64,000 bases of DNA from Sorex araneus (taxonomy: Eukaryota; Chordata; Mammalia; Eulipotyphla; Soricidae). The translations under genes were made by a program, and so were the position numbers. This document shows positions 1 through 12,680 of the stretch, piece after piece. Positions within the stretch are counted from its first letter, which is position 1; the number at the start of each line of letters is the position of its first letter. Under the pieces are notes generated by a model. The model saw nothing but the letters and a program-made list of their open reading frames with translations. It did no database searches and was not told the origin of the DNA. The DNA lies in NCBI RefSeq assembly GCF_027595985.1, contig NC_073306.1, forward strand, positions 79,956,599 to 80,020,598. The letters are read 5' to 3'.

Positions 1-103
1 CCCTGGCAGCGGAAGACCTCTGGAACCCAGCCACAGCCACTTACTCAATAGCTGAATAAATAGCGGTACTCCTACATTTACAAAAAGAAAAAGAAAAAAG
101 AAA

Positions 104-280
104 GGGCTGCTTCAATATTACAGTAGGCAGAGAGCTTGCCTTAGATGCTGCTTACCTGCATTTTATCCTAGCACCACATATGGTCCCCTAGCCCACCAGG
201 AGTGATTGTTGAGCATAGAGCCAGGAGTAAACCCTTAGCACTTCGAGGTGTGTACCCCCTCTCCCTGCCAAAAAAAAAGA
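104..280 (+). mobile_element. tRNA-derived SINE (old) leading into a GGAA array
   Basis: Recognisable body cacatatggtcccctagc and gagccaggagtaaaccc, then an A tail. The purine microsatellite at 284-408 grew from this tail. Confidence 0.7.
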
Positions 281-283
281 AAG

Positions 284-408
284 AAAAAGAAAGGAAGAAA
301 GAAAGAAAGAAAGAAGGAAGGAAGGAAGGAAGGAAGGAAGGAAGGAAGGAAGGAAGGAAGGAAGGAAGGAAGGAAGGAAGGAAGGAAGGAAAAAAGAAAA
401 AGAAAAAA
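284..408 (+). repeat. GAAA/GGAA microsatellite
   Basis: GGAA units run without break from about 314 to 391. The open frames over it (KEGR and FLPS repeats) are low-complexity artefacts. Confidence 0.95.
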
Positions 409-439
409 TGGTATAGGTTTACCAGAATGAAAATAATTA

Positions 440-613
440 GGGCTGGGATGACAGTACAATGGGTAGGGCGCTTGCTTTGCTTGTGTCTGACTTGGGTTCC
501 CATACAATCCTGGCATCCCATATAGTCCTCCAAGCACTGCCAGGAATAATTACTGAATACAGAGTCAAGAGTAACTCTAGAGCATCGCTGGGTATGACCC
601 AAAATACAAATCA
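440..613 (+). mobile_element. tRNA-derived SINE
   Basis: Head ggctgggatgacagtacaat, body gccaggaataattactgaat, end tcgctgggtatgaccc. Confidence 0.8.
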
Positions 614-964
614 AAGCAGAGTGAAAAAACATTAAAAGAATAAGGTCTATTTAGCAGAGTTTTTATATAAACATTTGAGGAAAATAAAGCATATTTTAGG
701 GCGGAAAAAGAGACCAACATATTATTATTCAGTTTTTCCAATGCTCAAGAAGATGGAAGGAATTCAAGTAGGGCTCTCATAGATGTTTGCTGTACTCTGC
801 TCCTGTGATAACATGCAAAGTATGGCTGCAAGGGACATTCTCTTGATTCGTTTCATCTTCCTGATTTCCCCTTGGCACCTCTTCCATCTGACAGTGCTGA
901 CACGAAATTCCCAGTTGAGTATATTTTCCAGGTATAGAGGCGACAAATTTGATTAAAAGTAACA

Positions 965-1093
965 ATGGGGTCGAAGTGCATGATTCATATGCAGGAGTCT
1001 AGGGGTTGATCTCCTGCCATGCATGCACCCCACAACATTGGGAGAAATCAATCCTTAAGCACTGTCCAGCGTTAACCCAAACCATCTCCTCTT

Positions 1094-1135
<42 letters not shown>

Positions 1136-1165
1136 AGAGACACACACACACACACACTCACACAA
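965..1165 (+). repeat. Decayed SINE-like piece and CT/CA microsatellite
   Basis: 965-1085 is weakly SINE-like (ggggttgatctcctgccatg). 1090-1165 is (CT)n followed by (CA)n. Confidence 0.5.
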
Positions 1166-1309
1166 ACACACAGTAAAAATTGTTCAGCGGCCTGGAGGAA
1201 TAACCTAGCAGCTCAGAATGCCTACCCTGCAGAAAAGAGGATGTGAGTTTGGTCCTTGATGTCAAATAGGATTCTGGCAGCTCTGCTGTTTGCAATTCCC
1301 ACTCTACAT

Positions 1310-1540
1310 GGCTGACAGGCCTGTCTGAGCACCTTTATTAGTGGGTGCGTCCCTTCCAGTGAGCACCGTGACTAGCAAATGAGACTCTGGCAAGCACCTC
1401 TTGTGTGAGTACTACAGTGACTCTGGATGAGCACCATAAGCAGAATGTGTATGAGCACCACTGCTATGAATGCAAGCCCTGGCAGCATGTGGGGGAGCAC
1501 AGACATAGGACGGCAGTCCTCTGCCACTGCTCCAGTCTGA
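1310..1540 (+). repeat. Unclassified interspersed repeat (copy A)
   Basis: Shares caagccctggcagcatg, ggggagcacagacatagg and spaced gagcacc motifs with 3660-3850. Not the common SINE. Open frames on both strands here are incidental. Confidence 0.5.
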
Positions 1541-1644
1541 TGTGCCACCCTGGAGAGCGCCACGACTGTATGTGCCAACACCACAGCCAGGGGTGTATGC
1601 ACAACCAACTGTCTGCCATCATGACAACAAAGGGAAGGGAAGGA

Positions 1645-1832
1645 GGTGGCCAGAGAGACAGGACGGAGGTAAGGCAGTTGCCTTGCACGTGGCTGTCCCG
1701 GGTTTGATCCCCAGCACCTCATGTGATCCCTGAGTTAGGAGTGAGGAGTGATCATTAAGTGCAGAGCCAGGAGTAAGCCCTGAGCACAGCTGGGTGTGAC
1801 TCCAAAATCAAAATTAAGAAAAAAAAGGAGGG
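1645..1832 (+). mobile_element. tRNA-derived SINE
   Basis: ttgccttgcacgtggctgtc, gggtttgatccccagcacct and cacagctgggtgtgactcc are diagnostic. Confidence 0.8.
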
Positions 1833-3659
1833 GGGAAGGTTAGGAGGGGTGATTTTTTTTCTAAATAATTATTTAACAGTGATTTCAGGTTAGGAATAGA
1901 CTTGTAGTCATGGTCCAGATGGCTTTGTGTGAGCAATGTGTGTGATTTCTCAGTCTTAAGCATTTTTTATTATCCAAGTAATTATTTTTGTAGCAGAAAA
2001 AGCTTTTATCGTTTGTATAAATTTACACTTTCATTTGCTTCATGGTAACCCTGCCCTTACTGAGCGTTAGGCTCAGAGGTGGTTGGCTGTGTCTCTGCCG
2101 CAATCAGATTGCCCACCCTCCGAACCTTCTCAGACTTTTCAGCTGGCAGTGACTTTGGGAAAAGAGTAACTCTGATCACTTTATGTCTCCGGGCCTGAGC
2201 AGAAACAGAAAACTCTGTTCTCTTTCTGAAACAAGAAACTCTGATGGGCACTTGTAAAGAGATAAATGTGAAAGAATGGATACATTTTCTTGAGACAGAG
2301 GTCTGCCTACCTGGTTCAACCTGAAAACAGAACCCGAGACAAAGGCTTAACTTAAGGGAGTCTACTTGGTAGTGTGGGTCCAGGGCCAACGGTGCAGGAA
2401 AAGCAATGGAGAAGGAGAGAGTTGGCACAGCACTGGGGACAAAGTTCAGTCTGGGAATGTTCTGAAGATTCATGAAAGGAGTTTCAGAATGTCTACAGAT
2501 GACGAAAGAAGGAAGCATTTATCAGCTCTCACTGACCTCTTATTGAGAGTACCTGTGGGGCCGGCCCTCCCGCTTGCCTCCTGAGCTGCTCACATGGGTG
2601 TGGCTATGCCATAGTGGGCCAGGGTGTTGCAGAGAGCACAGTGCAAGGAGGCTGAAGGTCAGATACAGGCTAAAGGAAGATGCTGTCAGGTTGTTTGTGC
2701 GGGAAATGGATTAAAGCCTGAACAGACCAATGTGCTTCTTTGGAGGCTGAGGAAAGAGGTGGAGGTTTGGGGTGGTACGCAGGGCACAGATATTGCATGA
2801 ACTTAGGCTGAGGAGGTGACTGTGACACTGTTAATTCTTAATCTCTGGGATCCAGACCAAATTGTCTCTAGCACACGCAACACACTGACCCGGGAAGACA
2901 GAATTCAAAGTTCCTGTTTTGATGAGCAGGAGACATCTTTGTGACAATGGGATGGGGTCCCCCCCATGGGTCACCAAATTCATTTCTACAAAACTTTCCA
3001 TTTTAATCTACACAATATCAACACCTTTATTTAATGTTAGTCAAAGCAGTATCTCACATTCGCTAGGTTTTCATGTTGAAAAGGAACAGAATGGATGTTT
3101 TGATCAAAACAAACATGTTGGAAGCAAATTAAAATTAGATATGGCCTTACATATAGTCAGTTATATACAAAACATTGGATAGGTTAGCATCCCATAAATT
3201 TCTTCAAAGGGAAAGAAATCCAATTGTGTGATGCCTTGAAAATAGCTAGCTGGAAGCGCGAGGGACTTGTTTAGAAAGTTGAGGCGACAACTGAAAGTCA
3301 AGACTACACATGCTCGAGTGTTTTCAAGAGAAAAAAAATCCTCCAATCTCAAGGTCCTTGAGTACTGGTGTTATTTCTTCCACTATCATCAGAAGGATGG
3401 GAAAGATGGCTTAAGAAAACATGAGATGCAAAATGAAGAAAAATGAGTCTAAAGTGACATTTTCCTTTTCTTAAGGTTTTTGTCTTTTCATAGTTTTATT
3501 GTGCAGCTATTTGGGTGGCATCTTTACGAAGTGGGGTTCACTTGCTTTTCCTGCAGCACACGGGGGCAATAGAGTGGCATGTCTATAGGAAAAGGGTGGT
3601 TTGAATCTCCCTGAGGGCTCTCATGCTCAGTCCATTGCTGTTTCCCTCATGCTGGCCCA
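1833..3659. other. Mostly unique sequence, no gene seen
   Basis: No SINE, L1 or exon-like frame that I can support. A weak old-repeat feel at 2290-2640 (gtccagggccaacggtgcag) could not be named. Confidence 0.5.
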
Positions 3660-3850
3660 TTTCTGAGACCCCCTGCTCGGCACCCTGTTTATGAGACTTT
3701 GGTGAGCACCACAGCAACCCCGGGAGCACTGTGAGCAGAGTGTGTGGAGTACCATCAGGACCGAGAGCAAGCCCTGGCAGCATGCAGGGGAGCACAACCG
3801 CAGGAATGCAGCCCTCTTGAGCACAGAGGGCTCTGAAGGAATCCTTAAGA
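3660..3850 (+). repeat. Unclassified interspersed repeat (copy B)
   Basis: gtgagcaccacagcaacccc ... caagccctggcagcatgcag ... ggggagcacaaccgcagg, the same order of blocks as copy A at 1310-1540. Confidence 0.5.
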
Positions 3851-4312
3851 GCAGAGCTACATACAATGAGCAGATGCCCGCCCCCTCCACCACACACTCA
3901 CACTCACTTACTCACACCCCTTGTTTCACTTCTTAGTTCCTTGCAAATTTCTACCTTTTTACCACATTTAGTCTATTCTTTTTTGGGGGTGTGGATAGGG
4001 GGATGCTCCTAAACTATGCCCAGGAGATCTAGGAACCACTCTCTGTGTACTTCGGAGAGAACTCAAAGATACATCAAGATCCCTGCTTGATGCCAGGGAT
4101 TATCCCAGACACTGTGACAGTACTTGGGGGCCTTCAGGGTTATACCAGGGGATGCTTGGGGCACCACGTGATCCTGGAAGAAGCCCTGGGGGGGCACATG
4201 CATCCCTGTGGACTTGACTCCAAGCCTTGCATGGACTTACTTGTACTTTCTTCCTGGCACCTATCACTGATCCTCAAATAAATATATATGTATATATCAT
4301 ATATATGTGTAT

Positions 4313-4449
4313 TGCTTTGAGGCCACACCTGGCTGTGCTCAGGGCTTAACCCTGGCACTGCTTAGGGACAATACACAGTGCTGAAGATTGAACCAGGACT
4401 GGCCGTGAGCAAAGCACGTGCTCTTCCAGCTGCATTATCACTCCAGTCC
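4313..4449 (-). mobile_element. tRNA-derived SINE (old)
   Basis: ggccacacctggctgtgctc and cattatcactccagtccc, reverse orientation. Sequence from 3980 to 4260 has further SINE-like scraps. Confidence 0.7.
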
Positions 4450-5784
4450 CTATTCATCATCTTTTAAGATTAATCACGGATTACAGATTTAATGTGTGCT
4501 CTGAGCTCCTAAAGGAGCAGCACATGGATCAAGGTAGAAAATTGAGATAATTGGATTTCTGAAATCAAGTTAAATTTGGCCACTCTTCAAGTGGCTTTAG
4601 CTCTTGAGACTGTGATAAAAATCAGAAGTAAGCAAAAAGTCTTCTAAGCGATGAATAAAATAACTGTCACCAAATCTCATCACTTCATTCCTTTGGATAC
4701 ATTTAACAAACAGTTATTGGGATATTTTCTTATTTTCTTTCTGCCAGACACTGTCCTGGGTGGTAGGAATACTGAGATGAATAATTTATCTCCTCTCTCA
4801 CCTTATTCCAGAAAGAATCTGAGGCAGCTTGTAGCAGAAACAAATAATATAAAATGGCCAAAGATATGTTTTTTAAAACTCAGGGTAAGGAAAAAATAAA
4901 TTAAAATAGGCAAGTCCAAGGGGGGTGGAGGGGGCTGGAAAAAGGACACAGAAACTTAGCTGAGATGGTGGCCTTCAGAATTGTTATAATTGAACTGAGT
5001 TTGACTTCAAGCATATTTGGTGGCCAAGGGGAAGAGGAGTCACACAGTGTGCTTTGTAAAAACAGAGAAAGCATATTGTTACCGGGGATGTGTGTGTGTG
5101 TGTGTGTGTGGGGGGGGTGATGAATAGAAGGGATTCCTAGTGGCAAGAAACTCATAATCCAGCAGGAGTGTGAGATCTGCATTGTGAGCTTCTGTATAAA
5201 ATGCTAAGGGAACAAAGACACGGGAGCAATTTATTAGGTTTCTAAGACACAGGAGATACTATTTGAATGATGGCTTGAAAGACGAGAGCAAGGAGAAGGG
5301 TATAACAGGAGAGAAAAGTAAATCTGGATCAGCAGCTCCCAGCCATATGTACATAAAGAGGCCTCCAGAACTTGTTAAAATCAGCAGGATGGGTTTCGCA
5401 CCAACGCCCCAGCATGCTAATTTGAGTGCTCAGGAACCATACTTTGAGAAACACTGGAGCTGACTCTTGGCCTTGTGAAGCTGTGGGAGATGAGTCTGGG
5501 AAAGCTGGCTGGCCCCCTGAGCCAGCCTCATGGACACCCACACTACCCGGGGAATGGCGGGCTGGCCACCGGGCATTTTCACTCTCAGTGTTTTAACCCC
5601 GAGTTTATTTACTGGGACTTTGTGTGGGGGGCGTAGGGGGAAACGAGGGGTGTTGAACCACATCCGCTAGTGCATAAGCTCTACCAGAGCTCTGCTCCTG
5701 GTGGTGTCAGGGAACAAATTCGTATGAATATGGGCATAAGGTCACACTGCAAAGCAAGTCCTTAACTTTGAGCTCTTTGACACT
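4450..5784. other. Mostly unique sequence with a short TG run
   Basis: (TG)n at about 5089-5110 followed by a G run. A faint reverse SINE may lie at 5690-5775. No gene seen. Confidence 0.5.
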
Positions 5785-6480
5785 CTTTCTTTTTTTTTAA
5801 ATTTTGTCAAGTGGAATTACAAAATTATTGTAATTACAAAATTATGATTGGACTTCAGGCGTACAATCCCTTCACCAGTGTCTATGTCCCTCTACCAATG
5901 GCCCCACCCCACCATTTGCCTCCCCCCATACCCGTCTGCTTCTGCAAGGGGCTCATATACATAAATGTTTTTGTGCTGTGGTTTACAGTGCTGTTGATGA
6001 TAAAGTTTCATACACAAAACTTTACCACCTTTCAGCACCTCCTCTTCCTCCCAGTTGAATGCTTGTCTCCAGGACTTTGCCCCCTCTCTGTCCTAACCCC
6101 CTGTCCCCCCAGGAGGCATGTTTCCTACCGAATTTCAGTTTTTATGCTCTTTGTTTTTATTGTTTTGGGGTATTTGCTATTATGTTTCTTTATATCTTGC
6201 TATGAGAGCCATCATTCTATGTCAGTATCTCTCCCTCTGACTAACTTCACTCAGCAGGATACTCTCTGGATCCCTCCATGTAGAAGTAAATTCATGACTT
6301 TATCTTTTTTTATGGCCAAATAATATTTCATTGTGTTCGTGTATCATAGTTTCTATATCCAGTTTTCTATTTTGGACACTAGAATTGTGTCCAGATTTTG
6401 GCTACTGTGGATAGTGCTGCAAGGAACATAGGGGTGCAGCTGTCTTCAACTTCAGGATGAGCCTCTATAATCTTATTCAC
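5785..6480 (-). mobile_element. Old L1 3' end (decayed ORF2 and 3' UTR)
   Basis: Left: T run and L1-type tail (cccttcaccagtgtctatgt). Right: ORF2-related sequence (atggccaaataatatttcat, gctactgtggatagtgctgc). More diverged than the 36-kb copy, with frameshifts. Confidence 0.75.
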
Positions 6481-6514
6481 ACAAGATGTGGGCAGCCCTG
6501 ATTAGAATAAAGTG

Positions 6515-6690
6515 GATACGACCAGGGCAAACAGTATCTCTCCAGAGAGAAGGCCCAGTGGACTCAGAGCACAGGCTTCACCTGTGGGAGGTCCTGGCTC
6601 TATACCCTGTACGGAGCCCCAGTAGGAATACCCTCTGAGCATAGCAGGGTCTGGCTTCCAGACAAAAAGAAAAAAACAAATAAATGAAAG
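6515..6690 (+). mobile_element. tRNA-derived SINE (old)
   Basis: Decayed copy: ccctctgagcatagcagggt then tggcttccagacaaaaag. Confidence 0.5.
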
Positions 6691-7040
6691 GTTGAGTGCA
6701 GAGGCACTGAGCTTGGAGGAGCTGAGAGCTGCTGCCTACAATGACGGCTATGGCGAGTGGTGGGTTGATTGGGGTAGTGCTGGGGGCTGAGCTCTCTTGT
6801 TTGCTGTCCCCAGTTGGTAGGGGCTCACCAAAGGTTTGAGCCCACCCCTCCTTCAGGTCCCATCTGCATTCCACAGTACTCACATGGAGAAGAGGAAGAA
6901 AATTAGGCATGGAGCAGTCGGGCGAGGAGGCTGGGAAGAACCTGGGTGTAGGAAAGGCTGCCATGCAACTAACAGGAGTTTTCAGGTTCATTGACACCAC
7001 GAATGCTCTGGCATGACCCACTTCCCTGTGGAACTATTTT

Positions 7041-7218
7041 TTGTTTGTTTGTTTTGCTTTTTGGGTCACACCCAGCAATGCACAGGGGTCCCTCCTGGCT
7101 CTGCACTCAGGAATTACCCCTGGCAGTGCTCAGGGGACCATATGGGATTCTGGGAATAGAACCCGGGTCGGCCACGTGCAAGGCAAACACCCTACCCGCT
7201 GTGTTATCACTCCAGCCC
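7041..7218 (-). mobile_element. tRNA-derived SINE
   Basis: Well preserved; duplication ctgtggaactattt on both sides. Confidence 0.9.
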
Positions 7219-7445
7219 CTCTCTGTGGAACTATTTGACTGTTTCTGGAGGTAGGCCTTGAGTGCATGCGTGTCTCTTACACCATGAGCCTTTCTACAAT
7301 TTCTCCTTCTATAATCGATTGCAAAACGCCCAGCTGACTCTTGGTGCTCTTGTTTTGTTTTGTCTGAATGTGTTTGATGTTTTATTTTTTAAAAAATCAT
7401 GATCTAAACCATATTTTCTTCTCTACCTTTTTTTTTTAAAAAAAG

Positions 7446-7634
7446 ATTTTATTTATTTATTAATTATTTTGCCCTTTGGGTCACACCCGACAATGCTCAG
7501 GGATTACTCCTGGCTCTGAACTCAGGAATTAGTCCTGGCATTGCTCAAGAGACCATATGGGATGCCAGGAATCGAACCCAGGTCGGCTACGAGCAAGGCA
7601 AACGTTTTACCTGCTGTACTATCGCTTCAGTTCA
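7446..7634 (-). mobile_element. tRNA-derived SINE
   Basis: gtcacacccgacaatgctca to ctgtactatcgcttcagttc; moderately diverged. Confidence 0.85.
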
Positions 7635-8130
7635 GAATGTGCTTGATGTTTTAAAGCTGCTGAGACCTAAATTAGAGACTCTCCCATCCGATGCCACCTT
7701 CTCTCATGGCAGGTAGCAAACCTGCAGCTCCCCAGCTCCCCACATCGTCTTGAATCCCTGTCAGTGAAGGCTGCAAATGAAAACACATGTTTGTCACAAG
7801 AGCAATGGTGGCATGTAGTTTGCTCTCAGGAATAAATCTCTCCCTGCTGTGAGCAGGATGATGAGGCAGCCTAAAACCGGTTACCACACATATGTCTCTT
7901 AGTTCAAGCCTGGATTGCCTGGCTTGGCCCATCTTTTCAGAGCTTGCCTGGAATTCCTCTTCAGCATCGTAGTGCTACTGTGTTTCACTAGCAACTGTGT
8001 TTCCAGACTGTGATTGGTGCACAGGAAGTCTGCAAAGGGGATTCCCGAGAATCCCCGAGGAGTAAAGGTGACTGACAGGTCAGGGTCTCCCTACCAGCTG
8101 CCACATGCCCACTGTGACAGTGCCCTAAGC

Positions 8131-8323
8131 CAGTGTTTGTTTGCTGAGTCATGTGATTCCCTTGGGTCCCCAGGGTATTCTAAGCGGGTCAGGAGTAAGA
8201 ATCACACAATTGAGCTGGACAGGAGACTCTGGAGGCAAAGAGTAGGACAGGAAAGAAACAAGATGAGAAGGGCCTGGCCAGGAGAGTGGAGGACAGGGGC
8301 CATGGAGAGGTTGAGAAGCGCTG
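8131..8323. mobile_element. hAT-like nonautonomous DNA transposon copy (decayed)
   Basis: Starts cagtgtttgtttgct and ends ggttgagaagcgctg, the best preserved right end of the family. Internal ggacaggggccatgg matches the other copies. Confidence 0.5.
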
Positions 8324-8757
8324 TGCTAGTCTTGGGTGTGCTGTCTTCCCCAGGGCACCAGGCAGACTCCCTGAGCTCTCTCATCAAGCGCCAGAGAGAT
8401 GAAGGATGGATGTTGCCTTAGGCAGCAGCCTTGAGCTTGTCTTACCCTTGAATTCCAGAACCTGGTGGGGGCGACGATGCTTCTCACCTCAGGCTGCAGC
8501 ACTGGACTGTGGCAAGGATGCGGACGCCAAGTTAGAGAGTTAGAAGGTGCATCTTTTCTCTCCTTGTTCAGTTGATTTGGGCCCTGGTGCGTGTCTAAGG
8601 AGAAATCCCAGCCCCATCTTGGGCACAGACACCACTGAACTGTGCCCAGGTGCGTGTGGTCTCTGTCTGGGCAAGGCCTACCTCTCCAGAGCTTTCCGGT
8701 TTTCAGTGTGTGAAATTGCAACATACTCAAAGCCATTTCATCTTAAAATCCAAACCC

Positions 8758-8925
8758 TTGTGGCCGGAGTGATAATACAGCGAGTAGGTCTTTGTTTTGC
8801 ACGTGGCTGACCTGGGTTGGATCCTGGGCATCCCATATGGTCCCCTGAGCACTGGTAGCAGTAATTCCTGAGGGCAGAGGCTGAAAAAGAAAACAACAAC
8901 AACAACAACAACAAAACCAAAAAAC
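8758..8925 (+). mobile_element. tRNA-derived SINE with CAA-repeat tail
   Basis: Head gccggagtgataatacagcg; the 3' quarter is short and runs into (CAA)n at 8897-8915. Confidence 0.85.
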
Positions 8926-9156
8926 CTAAGAACCAAACACTCTCAAATGACACATTTAAATATTTTAAAAAATGTCAATGTTTAGATGACATGGTCACAA
9001 TAGTGTTAGTGTTTCTGCTTTGGATGTAGTTACTTCATTTCACCATTAGCAGAGTGCCCAGGACTGTCCTCCAATGTCCCTTGGAGTCCTCCTCTTCCTT
9101 CCCCACCTCCCTCAGGCCTAGTGCTTGGTTATCTAGTTCAGAAAATTATACTGAAG

Positions 9157-9357
9157 GGACTGGAGCGATAGCATAGTGGGTAGGGCATTTGCCTTGCATG
9201 CAGCTAACCTGGGTTCAAATCCCAGCATCCCATATGGTCCCCTGAGCACTACCAGGAGTAATTCCTGAGTGCAGAGCCAGGAGTAACTCCTGTGCATGAC
9301 CGGGTGTGACCCAAAAAGCGAAAAAAAAAAAAAAGAAAGAAAGAAAGAAAGAAAAGA
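9157..9357 (+). mobile_element. tRNA-derived SINE
   Basis: Duplication gaaaattatactgaa / gaaaattacactgaa. Tail ends in GAAA repeats. Confidence 0.92.
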
Positions 9358-9387
9358 AAATTACACTGAAACAGTTTCACAAGGGGC

Positions 9388-9484
9388 TCACCTCACAGTA
9401 CTCAGGGGGCCATGTGGTGCCAGGAATTAAACCCAGGGCCACACATATGCAGGGAAGCACTTAGTTGCTAGAGTCACATCTCCC
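9388..9484 (-). mobile_element. tRNA-derived SINE fragment
   Basis: Head half only: ccaggaattaaacccagggc to ctagagtcacatctccc. Confidence 0.55.
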
Positions 9485-9777
9485 ACTTCTCTGCCCAATG
9501 TTGGGCGCCCTAAAATCTATGAGTTAAGGGCTGTCATGATTCTGGCCCGCTTGCAACTTCTGTGCCAACAAAGTCAAGGAACTGTACTGAGTGCAGGTCC
9601 AGGGCTGGCCCTGCTTAAATCATACTGACATGAAACTTAGCTATGAGCTTCTTGAGATTGAAAATGAAAATACCACATGACTTTATAACAATGTGAATGC
9701 ATTTACTGCCACTGGTATTCAGTTAAGAATGGCTATCATGGCAAAATTCCATGTTATGTATAGTTTACCACAATTTT

Positions 9778-9949
9778 CTTTTTTTGCTTTTTGGGTTACA
9801 CCCAGCAATGCTCAGGGGTTACTCCTGGCTTTGCACTCAGGAATTACTCCTGGCAGTGCTTGGGGGACCATATGGGATGCTGGGGATCGAACCCGGGTTG
9901 GCCGCGTGCAAGGCAAATGCCCTACGCGCTGTGCTATCGCTCCGGCCCC
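9778..9949 (-). mobile_element. tRNA-derived SINE
   Basis: Young copy; duplication tagtttaccacaattt / tagtttaccacatttt. Confidence 0.92.
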
Positions 9950-10006
9950 TAGTTTACCACATTTTTTTTAAAAAGGCCATGCAGTGAAAAAGTATTTTAA
10001 TTTTTG

Positions 10007-10186
10007 GGACTGGAGCAATGGTACAGCGGTTAGGGCGATTGCCTTGCACGTGGCCAACCCGGGTTTGATTCCCAGCATCCCATATGGTCCTCTGAACACC
10101 GCCAGGGGTGATTCCTGAGTGCAGAGCCAGGAGTAACCCCTGTGCATTTCCAGGTGTGACCCATAAAGCAAAAAAAAAAAAAAAAA
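10007..10186 (+). mobile_element. tRNA-derived SINE
   Basis: Duplication aaaagtattttaattttt / aaaagtattttaactttt; A tail of 18. Confidence 0.92.
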
Positions 10187-10249
10187 AGTATTTTAACTTT
10201 TATCCTTCACAAAGATAAAAATCTAAAGTACTCAATTATTCCATTCAAC

Positions 10250-10442
10250 AAACATTTTGGCATTTTGGGGGTTTGCTTCATTTGATTCTTTTAGGGTCAC
10301 ATCCAGCAGTGCTCAGGGGTTATGCCTGGTTTTGTGCTTAGGGGTCACTCCTGGCAGTGCTTGGAGTACCATATATGGTGCCAGGGATTGAACTGGAGCC
10401 AACCAGTTGAAGACAAGGGCTTTAACCCCTGTGCTTTGCCCT
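10250..10442 (-). mobile_element. tRNA-derived SINE (old)
   Basis: gtcacatccagcagtgctca to cctgtgctttgccc; diverged in the head. Confidence 0.75.
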
Positions 10443-10969
10443 TCATAAACATGTGAGCTCTCTGTCTAGCAATCACCAATCCCAGATGTTGGGAATATAA
10501 AGAGGAAAGTTAGTTCCTGATTTCACATGTGCTTCCTTTCTGGAGTTGGGAGTAAAGGAAAGAGCAGCAATATCAAAAGATTGCACCGTTTGTGGAATGC
10601 TAACTGTGGTCCTTAGTAGGTGCTTTCTGCGCACTGTCTACCTGTTGGCTTCTCACAGTGGCCTCTATGGAGCCGATACTGCTATTAGCACTATTAGAGA
10701 AAAAGCAGTCAGCAGGGCTCAGAGAGGATCAATGTCTCATTTTAGGTCACACAGTGAGTGAAGCAGCACACAGGATGCAGAGCCCACCACAGATGGCTCC
10801 AGAAGTTCTGATTTCATCCCAAACCCCCCACAGAAATCAAAGTGGGGTTTGAGGAGGTTGGATAAGGGGAACTCAGGACTAAGGTGAAGGCGTGACACCT
10901 CCAAGGAGGGTAAGGGTACCAAGTGTGTCCTGTCCCCAGTGCAGGGCCAATGTCACAAGTCATCATCTT

Positions 10970-11143
10970 AGGGGCCAGAGCAATGGGACAGCAGTGAGGA
11001 GCTTGCCTTGTACATAGCTGACCTGGGTTTGATCCCCGGCATCCCATATGGTCCCCCGAGTACTGCCAGGAGTGACTCCTGAGTGCAGAGCCAGGGGTGA
11101 CCTCCTCACACTGCTGGGTGTAGCCCCCAAACAAAGAAACAAA
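10970..11143 (+). mobile_element. tRNA-derived SINE
   Basis: Head ggggccagagcaatgggaca; imperfect duplication agtcatcatctta / agtcattgttcta. Confidence 0.88.
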
Positions 11144-12491
11144 AAGTCATTGTTCTAGCTTGTTTGAACCAGGGGCTTGTGCACAGCAATGATTTGTTTC
11201 AGTCCTGAAGATGGCTCATGTGATATGGGAGCATCTGCTTGGTTCTCTGCAGGCCCCCTTCTGGGTCCCAGACTTGAGGTTGTCCTCACTTGGCCAAAAG
11301 GGATATAGAACTTGGGGCAGGGGGGGAGAGTGGTGCATCTTCCAAGGAGATTCTTGAGATCTTGAGATCTCCATCCTCATTACCTACTCACCTCTGAATT
11401 CCCCTGTCTACTAAATCTCTGGGGTAGGATTCAGCAGGAACCAGAGAGATGGGGGTCACAAACCCAGTCCATAAGTCACAGAGGCAGATTCCTCCAGGAT
11501 GAGACACAGACAACAACAGGGATGGGCATAGATCCCATAGAGCAGGAGATCTATGATCCCATAGAGCAGGAGAGGACGCCTGGCCTGGGTCATGGAATCT
11601 TCATGCCTAGCTCCCTAGCCTGTGTGGATGGTACCACCCACTGCGGGGTAGCTGGGTTGGTGCCAAGGGCATGGCACACTCGGCTACACATAACTCTCTT
11701 GCAACTGACCTAGCAAATTCCTGGAGAGCCTGCATGTTTGTTGCCTAGCATGGAAGATTCTGGAAAGAGTGTAAGGTTCACCACTAAGGATGAACAGAAA
11801 TTCTGTGACCCTGTATGTGGTGGAACCCAAGAAAGGGCATTTATATGAGGGAATGGGGCACCAATTCATGCAGGCGACCTGTGCAGGCATGTGGCCTGGA
11901 GTCTACCTCATTCACTCATTCCTCGACACTTGACCCACCACACCACTCCGCATATTGCGGATCCTGCAAGATACAAAACAGTTGAGGCTCTGTCCTCACA
12001 GAGTTTATAGTCTAGGGCTGTAATCTGATTTCGATAATTGGGGCGGTCCCTGGGTGACTGATGTCAAGTGGAGAGGAGAGAGGCAGCAACCTCGAGAAGG
12101 AAATCTACCACTCTCCTTATCTCTGGCTCTGTCGCCTCAGAACGCCTAGGAGGATCAGGACAGAAAAAGTCTGCAATGAGCTCCTGTGGCCCTCATGTTT
12201 GACCAGCCCCACTAGGCAGCTGTCAGTTGTCCTTTAGGTCCACTTGTTCTGCGCTGGTCCCGGCTGGGAGTTGGTCCAGGCTGCCAGGTTTCTTGGGGAG
12301 TCACGAACTCAGGATGGAGTGATCAACTGCTCCTTGCAGGAAAGGACAGTCAGTCCGAGGCCTTACGCCAGCCTATCTCTTTGTCCTCACAGAAAAGAAT
12401 TGCAGGAGGAGATGGGCAGTGAAATAAAAACAGGTTTAGTGGGCAATAAGGGGAGTTAAAGAGAGGTAAGATGGGTGCTCAAGAGAGAGCA
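11144..12491. other. Unique sequence, no gene seen
   Basis: No repeat family recognised. A 24-bp tandem duplication (gatcccatagagcaggaga) lies at about 11529-11573. Confidence 0.5.
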
Positions 12492-12680
12492 CGGGGCTGG
12501 AGTGATAGCACAGTGGGTAGGGCGTTTGCCTTGCATGTGGCTGACGCAGGTTCGATCTCCAGCATCCTATGTGGTCCCCCGAGTACTGCTAGGAGTAATT
12601 CCTGAGTGCAGAGCCTAGAGTAAGCCCTGTGCATCGCTGGGTGTGACCCCAAAAAGAAAAAAAGAAATTAAAAAAAAGAG
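12492..12680 (+). mobile_element. tRNA-derived SINE
   Basis: Duplication agagagagcacgg / agagagaacacgg. Confidence 0.92.

Noticed and set aside
202..632. Lys/Glu/Gly and Phe/Leu/Pro/Ser repeat proteins
   Set aside because: Translations of the GGAA microsatellite.
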